Below the pieces are notes generated by a model. The model had not been told where the DNA came from. It searched no databases and saw only the letters and a program-made list of their open reading frames with translations. Below are positions 54,231-62,786 of a stretch of 64,000 bases of DNA, one piece after another. The first letter of the stretch is position 1. Every line of letters starts with the position of its first letter. This DNA comes from Prochlorococcus sp. AG-388-F11 (lineage in GTDB: Bacteria > Cyanobacteriota > Cyanobacteriia > PCC-6307 > Cyanobiaceae), in contig QCGP01000006.1 in NCBI GenBank assembly GCA_003279845.1, forward strand, positions 1 to 64,000, in the 5' to 3' direction. The translations under genes and the position numbers were made by a program.

Positions 54231-55040
54231 ATGATTTGGCCTTTTAGACGAAAGTCAAAAAAAAGAATGGCTCGTATTGAAATTAATGAGCCTATTACAA
54301 GTTCAACAAGAATTTCTGTCCTTAAAGCTCTTAAACAAATTGAGGATAGAGAATTTCCTGCTTTAATCGTGAGAATTGATTCTCCAGGGGGTACTGTTGG
54401 GGATAGCCAAGAAATATACTCAGCTATAAAAAGACTAAAAGATAAAGGATGTAAAGTCATTGCTAGTTTTGGGAACATCTCAGCATCAGGAGGAGTTTAC
54501 ATTGGTGTTGCATCTGACAAAATAGTTGCGAATCCAGGCACAATTACAGGATCTATAGGTGTGATTATAAGAGGAAATAATCTATCTGAATTATTAGATA
54601 AAATTGGCATTAAATTTGAAACTGTTAAAAGCGGTGTATTTAAAGATATACTTTCTCCAGATAAACCACTAAGTGAGGAAGGTAGAGGTCTACTTCAAGG
54701 ACTGATAGATGAAAGTTATAAACAATTTACTGAAGCTGTTGCTGAAGGAAGGAATTTACCTGTTGAAGAGGTAAGAAAATTTGCTGATGGAAGAATTTTC
54801 ACCGGAACACAAGCACTTGAACTTGGTCTTGTTGATAAAATTGGAGATGAATTTGTTGCGAGGGAACTAGCTGCAGAAATGGTTAATATCGATCCTAAAA
54901 TTCAGCCTTTAACATTTGGAAAGAAAAAGAAGAAAATACTAGGACTAATTCCTGGAAGTAGAATGATTGAAAAAATCATTAATAACATCTTTTTTGAATT
55001 TGACTCAACTAATAAAGTACTTTGGCTATATAAGCCTTGA
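54231..55040 (+). CDS. sppA: Signal peptide peptidase SppA, short form
   Basis: 269 residues, single-domain type. RIDSPGGTVGDSQEIYSA, the nucleophile Ser in NISASGGVYIGVASD, GTITGSIGVI and the general-base Lys region TVKSGVFKDILSPDKPL are conserved. No N-terminal membrane helix is seen; the start is a basic MIWPFRRKSKKRMA, so membrane attachment is doubtful. It degrades cleaved signal peptides or other small peptides. Followed by aroH after six bases. Confidence 0.92.
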   Translation: MIWPFRRKSKKRMARIEINEPITSSTRISVLKALKQIEDREFPALIVRIDSPGGTVGDSQEIYSAIKRLKDKGCKVIASFGNISASGGVYIGVASDKIVANPGTITGSIGVIIRGNNLSELLDKIGIKFETVKSGVFKDILSPDKPLSEEGRGLLQGLIDESYKQFTEAVAEGRNLPVEEVRKFADGRIFTGTQALELGLVDKIGDEFVARELAAEMVNIDPKIQPLTFGKKKKKILGLIPGSRMIEKIINNIFFEFDSTNKVLWLYKP

Positions 55041-55046
55041 ATCGAT

Positions 55047-55430
55047 ATGTCTGAAAAAATGAAAGATGATTATAAAATTAAATTAATTCGAGGAGCCACA
55101 ACATCCACTGGCAATAGTATTGGGGAAATAGAACACGCTGTTGTGGAATTAATAGATGAATTAATTTCGCGCAACAATCTTATTAAGACGAACTTATTAT
55201 CCATTACCTTTACGGCAACAAAAGATTTAGATGCATGTTTTCCTGCTTCAATTGCGCGGAAATGTAATGGTCTTGACTCAGTAGCATTTTTAGACTGTCA
55301 ACAAATGTATGTCTCTAACGATATTGATTTTTGCATAAGAATTATGGCACAAGTTTTATTGCCCTCAAATCATTCGGTAAATCATCCATATTTAAGAGGC
55401 GCTTCAAAATTAAGGGCTGATAGATGTTAA
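55047..55430 (+). CDS. aroH: AroH-type chorismate mutase with altered active site
   Basis: 127 residues, the trimeric B. subtilis fold. IKLIRGATTSTGNS supplies Arg (Bs Arg7) and FCIRIMAQVLLP the equivalent of Arg90. A gap-free alignment puts Asp83 at Bs Cys75 and Gln86 at the catalytic Glu78 (FLDCQQMYV versus the Bs pattern VTCMQEMDV). It converts chorismate to prephenate for Phe and Tyr. Confidence 0.9.
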   Translation: MSEKMKDDYKIKLIRGATTSTGNSIGEIEHAVVELIDELISRNNLIKTNLLSITFTATKDLDACFPASIARKCNGLDSVAFLDCQQMYVSNDIDFCIRIMAQVLLPSNHSVNHPYLRGASKLRADRC

Positions 55431-55501
55431 TCTTAATAAAACAATTTTTTCATTTTAAATTTGGCTAAACCTAATTAATCATTTAGAAATTCATCCAATC
55501 A

Positions 55502-56080
55502 ATGTCAAAAAAAACAAAAAAACTTGCTTTAAATTTTAAAATTTTAAGATTTTTTCTTATCCCTGCAATTTTATTTTCAACTCCACTATTTAATGCAAGC
55601 CAAAATGCTAAAGCAGGATTGGAATTCCAATGGGATCAGGACTCGGGGTACAGAAGATTAAAGTGGTTTCAAAAAGAAAATAAAAAAAGGTTTAGAAATA
55701 CCATTTATTTTTTCTTTAGGCCAACTGATAGAAAAAGTGAACTTCTAAAAATAGATATAAGTATTCCTAAAGCACTAAAAGTGAAACTCAATAAAGAAAA
55801 AATAAGTCTTTGTAAAGTAAGAATAGGCGGCTTTGAAAGTCGCACTAAGTGTCTAGAGAATATTCCAGCTGATATCGAAATTAATACTGACGAATCATCC
55901 CTACGTTCATTAAATATTTATCCTTACAAACCAATCCCCATTAGTAAAGAAAGTTATGCGGTTGTCATGAAAATCAATAATCCAAAAAAATCAGGCCTAT
56001 ATCAATTCCACTCATATGGTCAGCCCAAAGGAAAATCAGTTTCAAGTTATTTAGGAAGCTGGACTATTGTGATCGATTAG
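55502..56080 (+). CDS. DUF2808 exported protein
   Basis: 192 residues. A signal peptide of about 37 residues ends near NAKA. The mature part LEFQWDQDSGYRRLKWFQ then FFFRPTDRKSELLKI and SGLYQFHSYGQPKG fits the DUF2808 pattern known only from cyanobacteria. Likely periplasmic or cell-wall-located; function unknown. Between aroH and rpmH. Confidence 0.82.
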   Translation: MSKKTKKLALNFKILRFFLIPAILFSTPLFNASQNAKAGLEFQWDQDSGYRRLKWFQKENKKRFRNTIYFFFRPTDRKSELLKIDISIPKALKVKLNKEKISLCKVRIGGFESRTKCLENIPADIEINTDESSLRSLNIYPYKPIPISKESYAVVMKINNPKKSGLYQFHSYGQPKGKSVSSYLGSWTIVID

Positions 56081-56110
56081 ATGATAAATTAATATTGGAT
56101 AATTAAAAAT

Positions 56111-56248
56111 ATGACTAAAAGAACTTTTGGCGGAACTTCGAGAAAAAGAAAACGTGTATCTGGCTTTAGAGTAAGAATGCGTTCTCATACTGGGAGAAGG
56201 GTAATTAAAAGCAGAAGACAAAAAGGAAGAGAGAGAATAGCTGTTTAA
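56111..56248 (+). CDS. rpmH: 50S ribosomal protein L34
   Basis: 45 residues: [20 protein letters not shown] then [16 protein letters not shown] and a basic end. It is the classical short L34. First gene of the rpmH-rnpA-PH-yidC run. Confidence 0.97.
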
Positions 56249-56260
56249 CTTTAAATTAAA

Positions 56261-56647
56261 ATGGCCTTACCTAAAGATATGCGTTTAAAAGGTCATAGGA
56301 CTTTTAATTATATTCATAAAAATTCTATAAAATATAATGGAAAATTAATGACTTTTAAAGTTGCAAGATCAAAGCCTGAAATACTCTTATCCCATAAGCT
56401 CAGAATTACTTCAAACAATTTAAGGGTCGCTATTGCCATTAGTAAAAAAGTTTCAAAAAAAGCTGTAGATAGAAACAAAACAAGAAGAATTCTACAAGAG
56501 TGGTTATTAACAAATTTCAAAAAAATTAATAACCACAAACCTTATTGGTTACTTGTTAACCTTAAATTTGGAGATTTCTGCAAAGATGAAAATAAGCTTT
56601 TGGAGGAATTTCAAAACTTAATGTTCAAATCAAATCTAATCAAATGA
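56261..56647 (+). CDS. rnpA: Ribonuclease P protein component
   Basis: 128 residues. The conserved RNR motif is in KKVSKKAVDRNKTRRILQEW, with VAIAISKKVSK beside it. It binds the 5' leader of pre-tRNA with the RNA subunit. Starts 12 bases after rpmH. Confidence 0.95.
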   Translation: MALPKDMRLKGHRTFNYIHKNSIKYNGKLMTFKVARSKPEILLSHKLRITSNNLRVAIAISKKVSKKAVDRNKTRRILQEWLLTNFKKINNHKPYWLLVNLKFGDFCKDENKLLEEFQNLMFKSNLIK

Positions 56648-57057
56648 TTAACATGAATGAAGAAACCTTTTACGAAGGTGGGCCTGCAAAAGGTGATTTA
56701 ATAATCAATCTATTAGCAAGCCTAACTATTCTTGGTTTGCCATTTACCTTCGCTGCAATTGTAAGAGCTTTGTGGTTGAGATATAAAATTACTAACAAAA
56801 GAATTACGATAAATGGTGGTTGGTTTGGCAAAAACAAAACACAAGTTTCATTAAGTAACATTGAAGAAATAAGATCTATTCCAAGGGGATTCGGCTCATA
56901 TGGTGATATGGTTCTTATTCTTAATGATGGATCAAAGGTTGAGATGAAATCATTACCCTTATTCAGAGAAAAACAAAAATTTATTGAAAAAAATATTACC
57001 AAAAGAGCACAAACTCAAAACTCCAAAGAATTTGAGGGATTTGCTACTAAATCCTAA
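56644..57057 (+). CDS. Bacterial PH-domain membrane protein
   Basis: 137 residues. One hydrophobic segment (LIINLLASLTILGLPFTFAA) and a bPH_2 domain: YKITNKRITINGGWFGKNKT then VSLSNIEEIRSIPRGFGSYG and VLILNDGSKVEMKSLP. The first ATG overlaps the rnpA stop (ATGA); the ATG at 56653 is an alternative start. A PH protein between rnpA and yidC is common in cyanobacteria, and suggests a role in membrane protein biogenesis, unproven. Confidence 0.85.
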   Translation: MINMNEETFYEGGPAKGDLIINLLASLTILGLPFTFAAIVRALWLRYKITNKRITINGGWFGKNKTQVSLSNIEEIRSIPRGFGSYGDMVLILNDGSKVEMKSLPLFREKQKFIEKNITKRAQTQNSKEFEGFATKS

Positions 57058-57129
57058 TTAAATTAATTACAAAAAACTTTTTTTCCTGTAAAATAAAATG
57101 TCTAGCAAATTTTCTCTCTTTTTAACATC

Positions 57130-58272
57130 GTGATAGGGTTCATTTCTGAAAAACTACTCATCCCTATTCTAGATTTTTTCTATGGCTTAGTTCCTAGTTA
57201 TGGGTTAGCAATTGTTGCTTTAACAGTGGTAATTAGAATAGCACTTTTCCCTTTAAGCGCTGGATCCATTAGAAGTGCCAGAAGGATGAAAATTGCACAA
57301 CCAGTAATGCAAAAAAGACAAGCAGAAATTAAATCCAAGTTCTCAGGTGATCCAAAGAAACAACAAGAAGAATTAGGAAAACTAATGAACGAATTTGGCA
57401 GCCCTCTTGCAGGTTGCCTTCCATTGATTGTACAAATGCCTGTTCTATTTGCATTATTTGCAACCTTAAGGGGTTCACCATTCGCAGATGTCCCCTACAA
57501 CATTAACCTTAAGGTTGTTCCTCAAGATCAAGTTGCAGCTATTGATCCAAAACCTTTTAAATCCCCAAGACATTCTATATTCATTACAGAGAAATCCCAT
57601 TTCCCTGTTGTAGCTTCTATACCTAATGGAACCAAATTAGGAACTGAAGAATCAATAAAAATAAATCTTCAAACAACGAACGGCAGTAGTTATTCAGAAA
57701 TTTTATCTAAGTACGAAAATGGTTCAAGATTCCTCCCAACTTGGAAAATATCAAAAGGATCTGAAAACATCAAATTATCCCAAGATGGAACAGTAACTGC
57801 AATTAAACCAGGTGATGCAACAATTGAGGCAAAAATCCCTGGTCTTGCAGCTAAAAGTGGTTTTCTTTTTATCAAAGCTCTAGGTCAAGTTGGTTTTTAT
57901 GTAGATGGAGCTATCAATTGGGACATTGCTGCACTAGTTGGCGCCTTTGGATTAACCCTACTTCTCTCTCAAGTTTTGTCTAGTCAAGGGATGCCTGCAA
58001 ATCCACAGCAATCAACAGCCAACAAAATTACACCAATTATGATTACTGGTATGTTTTTGTTTTTCCCCCTACCAGCTGGAGTATTACTATATATGGTTGT
58101 TGCCAATATATTTCAGGCGTTTCAAACCTTTCTTCTCAATAAAGAAGCTCTTCCTGAGAATCTGCAGAAAATTCTGGATCAACAATTATTGGCCAAGAAT
58201 GAAGTAATAACGACTTCTGCTACAACTATCTCCGATAAAAGATTACCTTTTGAACCTAACAGCAAAAAATAA
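57130..58272 (+). CDS. yidC: YidC/Alb3 membrane protein insertase with lumenal insertion
   Basis: 380 residues from a GTG at 57130. It lacks the large N-terminal periplasmic domain of E. coli YidC; residues 15-40 with the groove Arg36 ([10 protein letters not shown]) and the cytoplasmic helical hairpin with [15 protein letters not shown] are conserved. Between the second and later helices lies an extra segment, about residues 121-252, whose end (about 205-249) resembles a Big_2 immunoglobulin-like fold ([19 protein letters not shown]). C-terminal helices follow. Inserts thylakoid and plasma-membrane proteins. Confidence 0.96.
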   Translation: MIGFISEKLLIPILDFFYGLVPSYGLAIVALTVVIRIALFPLSAGSIRSARRMKIAQPVMQKRQAEIKSKFSGDPKKQQEELGKLMNEFGSPLAGCLPLIVQMPVLFALFATLRGSPFADVPYNINLKVVPQDQVAAIDPKPFKSPRHSIFITEKSHFPVVASIPNGTKLGTEESIKINLQTTNGSSYSEILSKYENGSRFLPTWKISKGSENIKLSQDGTVTAIKPGDATIEAKIPGLAAKSGFLFIKALGQVGFYVDGAINWDIAALVGAFGLTLLLSQVLSSQGMPANPQQSTANKITPIMITGMFLFFPLPAGVLLYMVVANIFQAFQTFLLNKEALPENLQKILDQQLLAKNEVITTSATTISDKRLPFEPNSKK

Positions 58273-58287
58273 CCTTAACCTTAAATA

Positions 58288-59754
58288 ATGAATTCTTGGT
58301 GTAGAAATTTAGAATTACTTATAAAATCAAGAACTTCATTAATTTGGGTAAGGACTAAAGAAGAGGAAAGATTAGAAAAATTAGTAAATTTATCTTGTGA
58401 AAGACTTAATATAAAAAGATGCGTTTCCTGGGATTGCGTTAACGGCCTTAAAGGATCAATTAATGAAGAAGGTAAATTTTCTAACAATCCGTTAGGGGTG
58501 CTTAATTGGCTTAAGCAACAAAGCTCTACAACCTCAACAATTTTATTAGTAAAAGATTTTCACAAATTTTATGATGATCCATCTATTAATCGAACTATAA
58601 AAGAACTATCCTCTGCGCTTAAGGAAACTAGTAATAATTTAATTTTTAGTTCACATCTATACCCTTCATCAGAAGAGCTGGATGAGTTAATGACTACCGT
58701 AAACTTACCTTTACCTGACCAAAAAGAATTGAAAAATCTAATAAAAAAAATTGCTAATAATACCAATTCAAACATTGAGGAACAAGACCTAAACGAACTT
58801 TCCGTGGCTTCAAGTGGACTTACTGAACTAAAAGTAAAGCAAGTCACTGCAAAGGCTCTTGCTCAAAGGGGGAAAATAAGTAAAGAAGATATTAAAGATA
58901 TTCTTGAAGAGAAAAAACAAGTTATCGCCAGAAGTGAAATTTTAGAATTTTTCGAAACTAAATCAAGTCAAGACGATATTGGTGGGTTAAAGGTGTTAAA
59001 ACTTTGGCTTAACCAAAGATATAGAGCCTTTTCTAAAGAAGCTAGAGACTACGGACTTCCTATCCCAAAAGGAGTCTTACTTGTTGGAGCGCAAGGAACA
59101 GGGAAATCACTTACTGCAAAATCAATTTCCAAAAGTTGGTCGATGCCGCTTCTGAGATTAGACGTTGGGAGACTATTTTCTAGCCTTGTCGGTTCAAGCG
59201 AGGCAAGGACAAGAGAAACAATATCGAGAGCTGAAGCAATGTCACCTTGTATTCTTTGGATCGACGAAATTGATAAGGGCTTTGGTGGAGATGCCAGAAG
59301 TGATGGAGGTACAAGTCAAAGGGTTTTGGCAAGTTTGTTAACTTGGATGTCCGAAAAAGAATCTGCTGTGTTTGTAATTGCGACTGCTAATGCTATAGAT
59401 AAACTTCCTGCGGAATTATTAAGGAAAGGTAGGTTTGATGAAATTTTTTTTCTTGACCTACCAAATTCAGAAGAAAGGTCTAGCATTCTTGATTTGCACT
59501 TAAAAAAAAGGCGGCCAAGTTACAGTTTTCCTCTCTCTACTATTATTGATAGAACAGATGGATACTCAGGAGCAGAACTTGAACAAGCAGTAATTGAGGG
59601 TATGCACATTTCATTTTCTGAGAATAGAGAGCTTATGGAAAAAGATTTAATAAAGGCAGTTTCTGAATTAGTTCCCTTATCCAGGACAGCTAAAGAACAA
59701 ATTGATTTACTAAAAGAATGGTCATCTACTGGAAGAGCTCGTTCCGCATCCTAA
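58288..59754 (+). CDS. ycf46: Ycf46 AAA ATPase
   Basis: 488 residues. An N-terminal region of about 240 is followed by an AAA module with Walker A GAQGTGKSLTAKS, Walker B CILWIDEIDKGF, sensor FVIATANAIDKLP and arginine finger RKGRFDEIFF. Ycf46 is conserved in cyanobacteria and red plastids; in Synechocystis it is linked to inorganic carbon use. Follows yidC after 15 bases. Confidence 0.93.
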   Translation: MNSWCRNLELLIKSRTSLIWVRTKEEERLEKLVNLSCERLNIKRCVSWDCVNGLKGSINEEGKFSNNPLGVLNWLKQQSSTTSTILLVKDFHKFYDDPSINRTIKELSSALKETSNNLIFSSHLYPSSEELDELMTTVNLPLPDQKELKNLIKKIANNTNSNIEEQDLNELSVASSGLTELKVKQVTAKALAQRGKISKEDIKDILEEKKQVIARSEILEFFETKSSQDDIGGLKVLKLWLNQRYRAFSKEARDYGLPIPKGVLLVGAQGTGKSLTAKSISKSWSMPLLRLDVGRLFSSLVGSSEARTRETISRAEAMSPCILWIDEIDKGFGGDARSDGGTSQRVLASLLTWMSEKESAVFVIATANAIDKLPAELLRKGRFDEIFFLDLPNSEERSSILDLHLKKRRPSYSFPLSTIIDRTDGYSGAELEQAVIEGMHISFSENRELMEKDLIKAVSELVPLSRTAKEQIDLLKEWSSTGRARSAS

Positions 59755-59877
59755 TAGAAATTTTATTTATTAAAATTATTTACAAGTTAGGAATCATTAA
59801 TTTAGTTAATTTTTCACCCAAAATACCTAATAATGAATTTAGATTAACTATCTTAATTAAGGAACAAAAAAAAAAGA

Positions 59878-61155
59878 GTGTTAGATCAAAAATTAATAAG
59901 AGAAAATCCAAAGTCTGTTGAAGAGAATTTATCTTTAAGAGGAAAAGTTCACAACATATCCCATATTCATGAACTAACTCTTAAAAAAAGAGAGATTGAT
60001 ATAGAATTATCTAACCTTCAATATGAGAGTAAAAAATTAAGTAAATTAATTGGACAAGAAATTAGCAAATCTCAAAACAATAATTCTCCAGAAATTAATA
60101 ATTTAAAAATAAAGGGAAACGAATATAGAGTTAAAATTTCAGAATTTGAGGAGAAACAAAGAATTTTTGATAAACAAATAAATACTGAGATTTCTAAATT
60201 ACCAAATTTCCCTAGTAAAGATGCACCAATTGGGAAAGATGAAAATAATAATGTCCAGGTAAAAACTTGGGGGGATCCTTTAAAACAAGAGCATCTTAAA
60301 TCTCACTGGGAAATAGGAGAAAGTCTTAATCTGTTTGATTCTATAAAATCAACTAAAATATCAAAAAGTCGTTTTATTACACTTATTGGTAATGGCGCCA
60401 GATTAGAGAGAGCATTAATAAATTTCATGCTCGATACCCACACTAAAAATGGTTATTTAGAGTTAATGCCTCCAGCTTTAGTAAATTCAGAAAGTCTTAA
60501 AGGATCTGGCCAATTACCTAAATTTTCAAATGAAAGTTTTAAGTGTTCTAATGACGATCTATGGCTTTCTCCAACAGCTGAAGTTCCCCTAACTGCTTTA
60601 CATAAAAATGAGATTATTGATCCTAAACTGCTGCCTATTAAATACGTTGCATATAGTCCTTGTTTTAGAAGGGAAGCTGGAAGTTATGGAAGGGACACAA
60701 AAGGTTTAATAAGACTTCATCAATTTAATAAGGTTGAGCTATATTTGTTTTGTGAACCAAGTAAATCATCAGAAGCTCATCAAAAGATTACTTCTGATGC
60801 AGAAAACATTTTAAAAAAGCTCAACTTACCATACAGAATAGTAGATATTTGTACAGGAGATTTAGGTTTTTCTTCTAGTAGAACTTTTGACCTTGAAGTC
60901 TGGTTACCAAGTAGTAAATGTTATAGAGAAATTTCAAGCTGCAGCAATTGCCAAGATTTTCAAGCCCGAAGATCATCAATAAGAACAAAAATTGACAAAA
61001 AAAATACATATTTACACACCTTAAATGGAAGTGGTCTCGCAATTGGTAGAACAATGGCTGCGATTCTTGAAAATGGTCAACAAAAAGATGGAAGCGTTAA
61101 GATTCCTGAGGCTCTGGTGCCCTATTTTGGATCAAATTTAATAAAAAATACTTAA
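59878..61155 (+). CDS. serS: Seryl-tRNA synthetase
   Basis: 425 residues from a GTG at 59878. An N-terminal coiled-coil arm (about 30-110) contacts the long variable arm of tRNA-Ser. Class-II motifs: [40 protein letters not shown] (motif 2) and [18 protein letters not shown] (motif 3). Matches the tRNA-Ser gene in the window in function. Confidence 0.98.
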   Translation: MLDQKLIRENPKSVEENLSLRGKVHNISHIHELTLKKREIDIELSNLQYESKKLSKLIGQEISKSQNNNSPEINNLKIKGNEYRVKISEFEEKQRIFDKQINTEISKLPNFPSKDAPIGKDENNNVQVKTWGDPLKQEHLKSHWEIGESLNLFDSIKSTKISKSRFITLIGNGARLERALINFMLDTHTKNGYLELMPPALVNSESLKGSGQLPKFSNESFKCSNDDLWLSPTAEVPLTALHKNEIIDPKLLPIKYVAYSPCFRREAGSYGRDTKGLIRLHQFNKVELYLFCEPSKSSEAHQKITSDAENILKKLNLPYRIVDICTGDLGFSSSRTFDLEVWLPSSKCYREISSCSNCQDFQARRSSIRTKIDKKNTYLHTLNGSGLAIGRTMAAILENGQQKDGSVKIPEALVPYFGSNLIKNT

Positions 61156-61164
61156 TATAAAAAA

Positions 61165-62244
61165 ATGAATGTTTTAACCTCAATAACAGTTCTGGGATTT
61201 CTCATTTTTTTTCATGAGATGGGACATTTTCTTGCAGCAATATTGCAAGGAATTTATGTTGATGGATTTTCAATTGGTTTTGGACCCTCAATAATTAAAA
61301 AAAAATATAAAGATATCACCTATTCATTTAGAGCCTTTCCTTTAGGAGGCTTTGTTTCTTTCCCCGATGAAGAGCTAAATAATATTGACTCTAAAGATCC
61401 GAATCTTTTAAAAAATAGACCGATTATTCAAAGAGTAATTGTAATATCAGCCGGAGTTTTCGCTAACCTAATTCTTGCATACACTATTTTAATTTTAAAT
61501 GTAACTACCGTTGGTATTCCATTTGATCCAGAACCAGGCATTTTAGTTTTAGCGACGCAACCTGAAAAAGCCGCATCTCTTGCTGGCCTAGAACCTGGAG
61601 ATAAGATTTTAAAAGTTGAAACAAGTATTCTAGGAGTTGGAGATCAAGCTGTTTCCACTTTAGTAAAAGAGATTCAAAATTCATCAGAGGAACCAATTTC
61701 AATAAAAATTGAAAGAGATGGAGTTTCTAAAGATTTAATTTTGGTACCAAGAAATGTTGATGGGAAAGGTACAATAGGTGCTCAGTTACAGCCTAATGTA
61801 AGAAAAGAGACTAAAAAAACAAATAATGTTTACGAAATTTTTAAATACACTAATAATGAGTTTTCATCACTTTTAGTAAAAACTATTCAAGGCTACAAAG
61901 GATTAATAACAAATTTCTCCTCAACAGCTCAGCAATTGAGTGGACCAGTCAAAATTGTTGAAATTGGTGCTCAACTATCAGAACAAGGGGGGGCAGGGAT
62001 TCTATTATTTGCGGCTTTAATTTCAATTAATTTAGCAGTACTTAATTCATTGCCTTTACCGCTATTGGATGGAGGGCAACTTGTTTTCACATTAATTGAG
62101 GGTTTTAGAGGAAAACCTGTTCCAGTTAAAGTGCAAATGGTTGTCACTCAATCCAGTTTTTTTCTTTTAGTTGGGCTAAGTGTGCTACTCATTATTAGAG
62201 ATACCAGTCAGCTTTTAATCGTTCAAAGATTATTAAACCAATAA
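61165..62244 (+). CDS. rseP: RseP-type site-2 protease
   Basis: 359 residues, four membrane helices. Zinc site HEMGH near residue 17-21, the PDZ domain in the centre (PEKAASLAGLEPGDKILKVE) and the second active-site motif LPLPLLDGGQLVF. It cleaves membrane-embedded anti-sigma factors or signal peptide remnants. Starts nine bases after serS. Confidence 0.96.
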   Translation: MNVLTSITVLGFLIFFHEMGHFLAAILQGIYVDGFSIGFGPSIIKKKYKDITYSFRAFPLGGFVSFPDEELNNIDSKDPNLLKNRPIIQRVIVISAGVFANLILAYTILILNVTTVGIPFDPEPGILVLATQPEKAASLAGLEPGDKILKVETSILGVGDQAVSTLVKEIQNSSEEPISIKIERDGVSKDLILVPRNVDGKGTIGAQLQPNVRKETKKTNNVYEIFKYTNNEFSSLLVKTIQGYKGLITNFSSTAQQLSGPVKIVEIGAQLSEQGGAGILLFAALISINLAVLNSLPLPLLDGGQLVFTLIEGFRGKPVPVKVQMVVTQSSFFLLVGLSVLLIIRDTSQLLIVQRLLNQ

Positions 62245-62304
62245 AAAATCTCAAAAATTGCTAGTCAAGCTGTTACTATATTAGATAGTTTAAATTTTTC
62301 ATAG

Positions 62305-62607
62305 ATGGCTAAAAAGTCCATGATTGCTCGAGAGGTCAAACGAAAAAAGCTCGTGAATAAATATGCTGCAAAAAGAAAATCTTTATTAGATGAATTTAAA
62401 GCTGCTAAAGATCCAATGGATAGATTAGAAATTCATAGAAAAATACAAGCTCTTCCTAGAAACTCAGCTCCAAATAGAGTTCGGAATAGATGTTGGGCCA
62501 CAGGGAAACCAAGAGGTGTTTATAGAGATTTTGGTTTATGTAGAAATCAATTAAGGCAAAGAGCTCATAATGGTGAACTTCCTGGAGTTGTTAAATCAAG
62601 TTGGTAG
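62305..62607 (+). CDS. rpsN: 30S ribosomal protein S14
   Basis: 100 residues, the long zinc-free form. [20 protein letters not shown] at the start and [20 protein letters not shown] then [15 protein letters not shown] at the end are typical. Confidence 0.98.
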   Translation: MAKKSMIAREVKRKKLVNKYAAKRKSLLDEFKAAKDPMDRLEIHRKIQALPRNSAPNRVRNRCWATGKPRGVYRDFGLCRNQLRQRAHNGELPGVVKSSW

Positions 62608-62741
62608 GGTATTAATTTTGACATTTACAATTATTTTTTTGTACATCTAATAAAACATTGATTTCAAGAGATAAATCCTGCTTTATATTTTTTTTTTTAA
62701 ATTATTAACAGTTTATTTAAATAATTTACTCAATATGTGCC

Positions 62742-62749
62742 TATAAAAT
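62742..62749 (+). promoter_or_regulatory. Possible -10 box of pnp
   Basis: TATAAAAT, preceded by TGTGCC as a possible extended element, lies 38 bases ahead of the GTG start of pnp. No convincing -35 box is visible. Confidence 0.35.
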
Positions 62750-62786
62750 GTAAGAATGAATTATGTATAGATTTATAATTTAAAAA

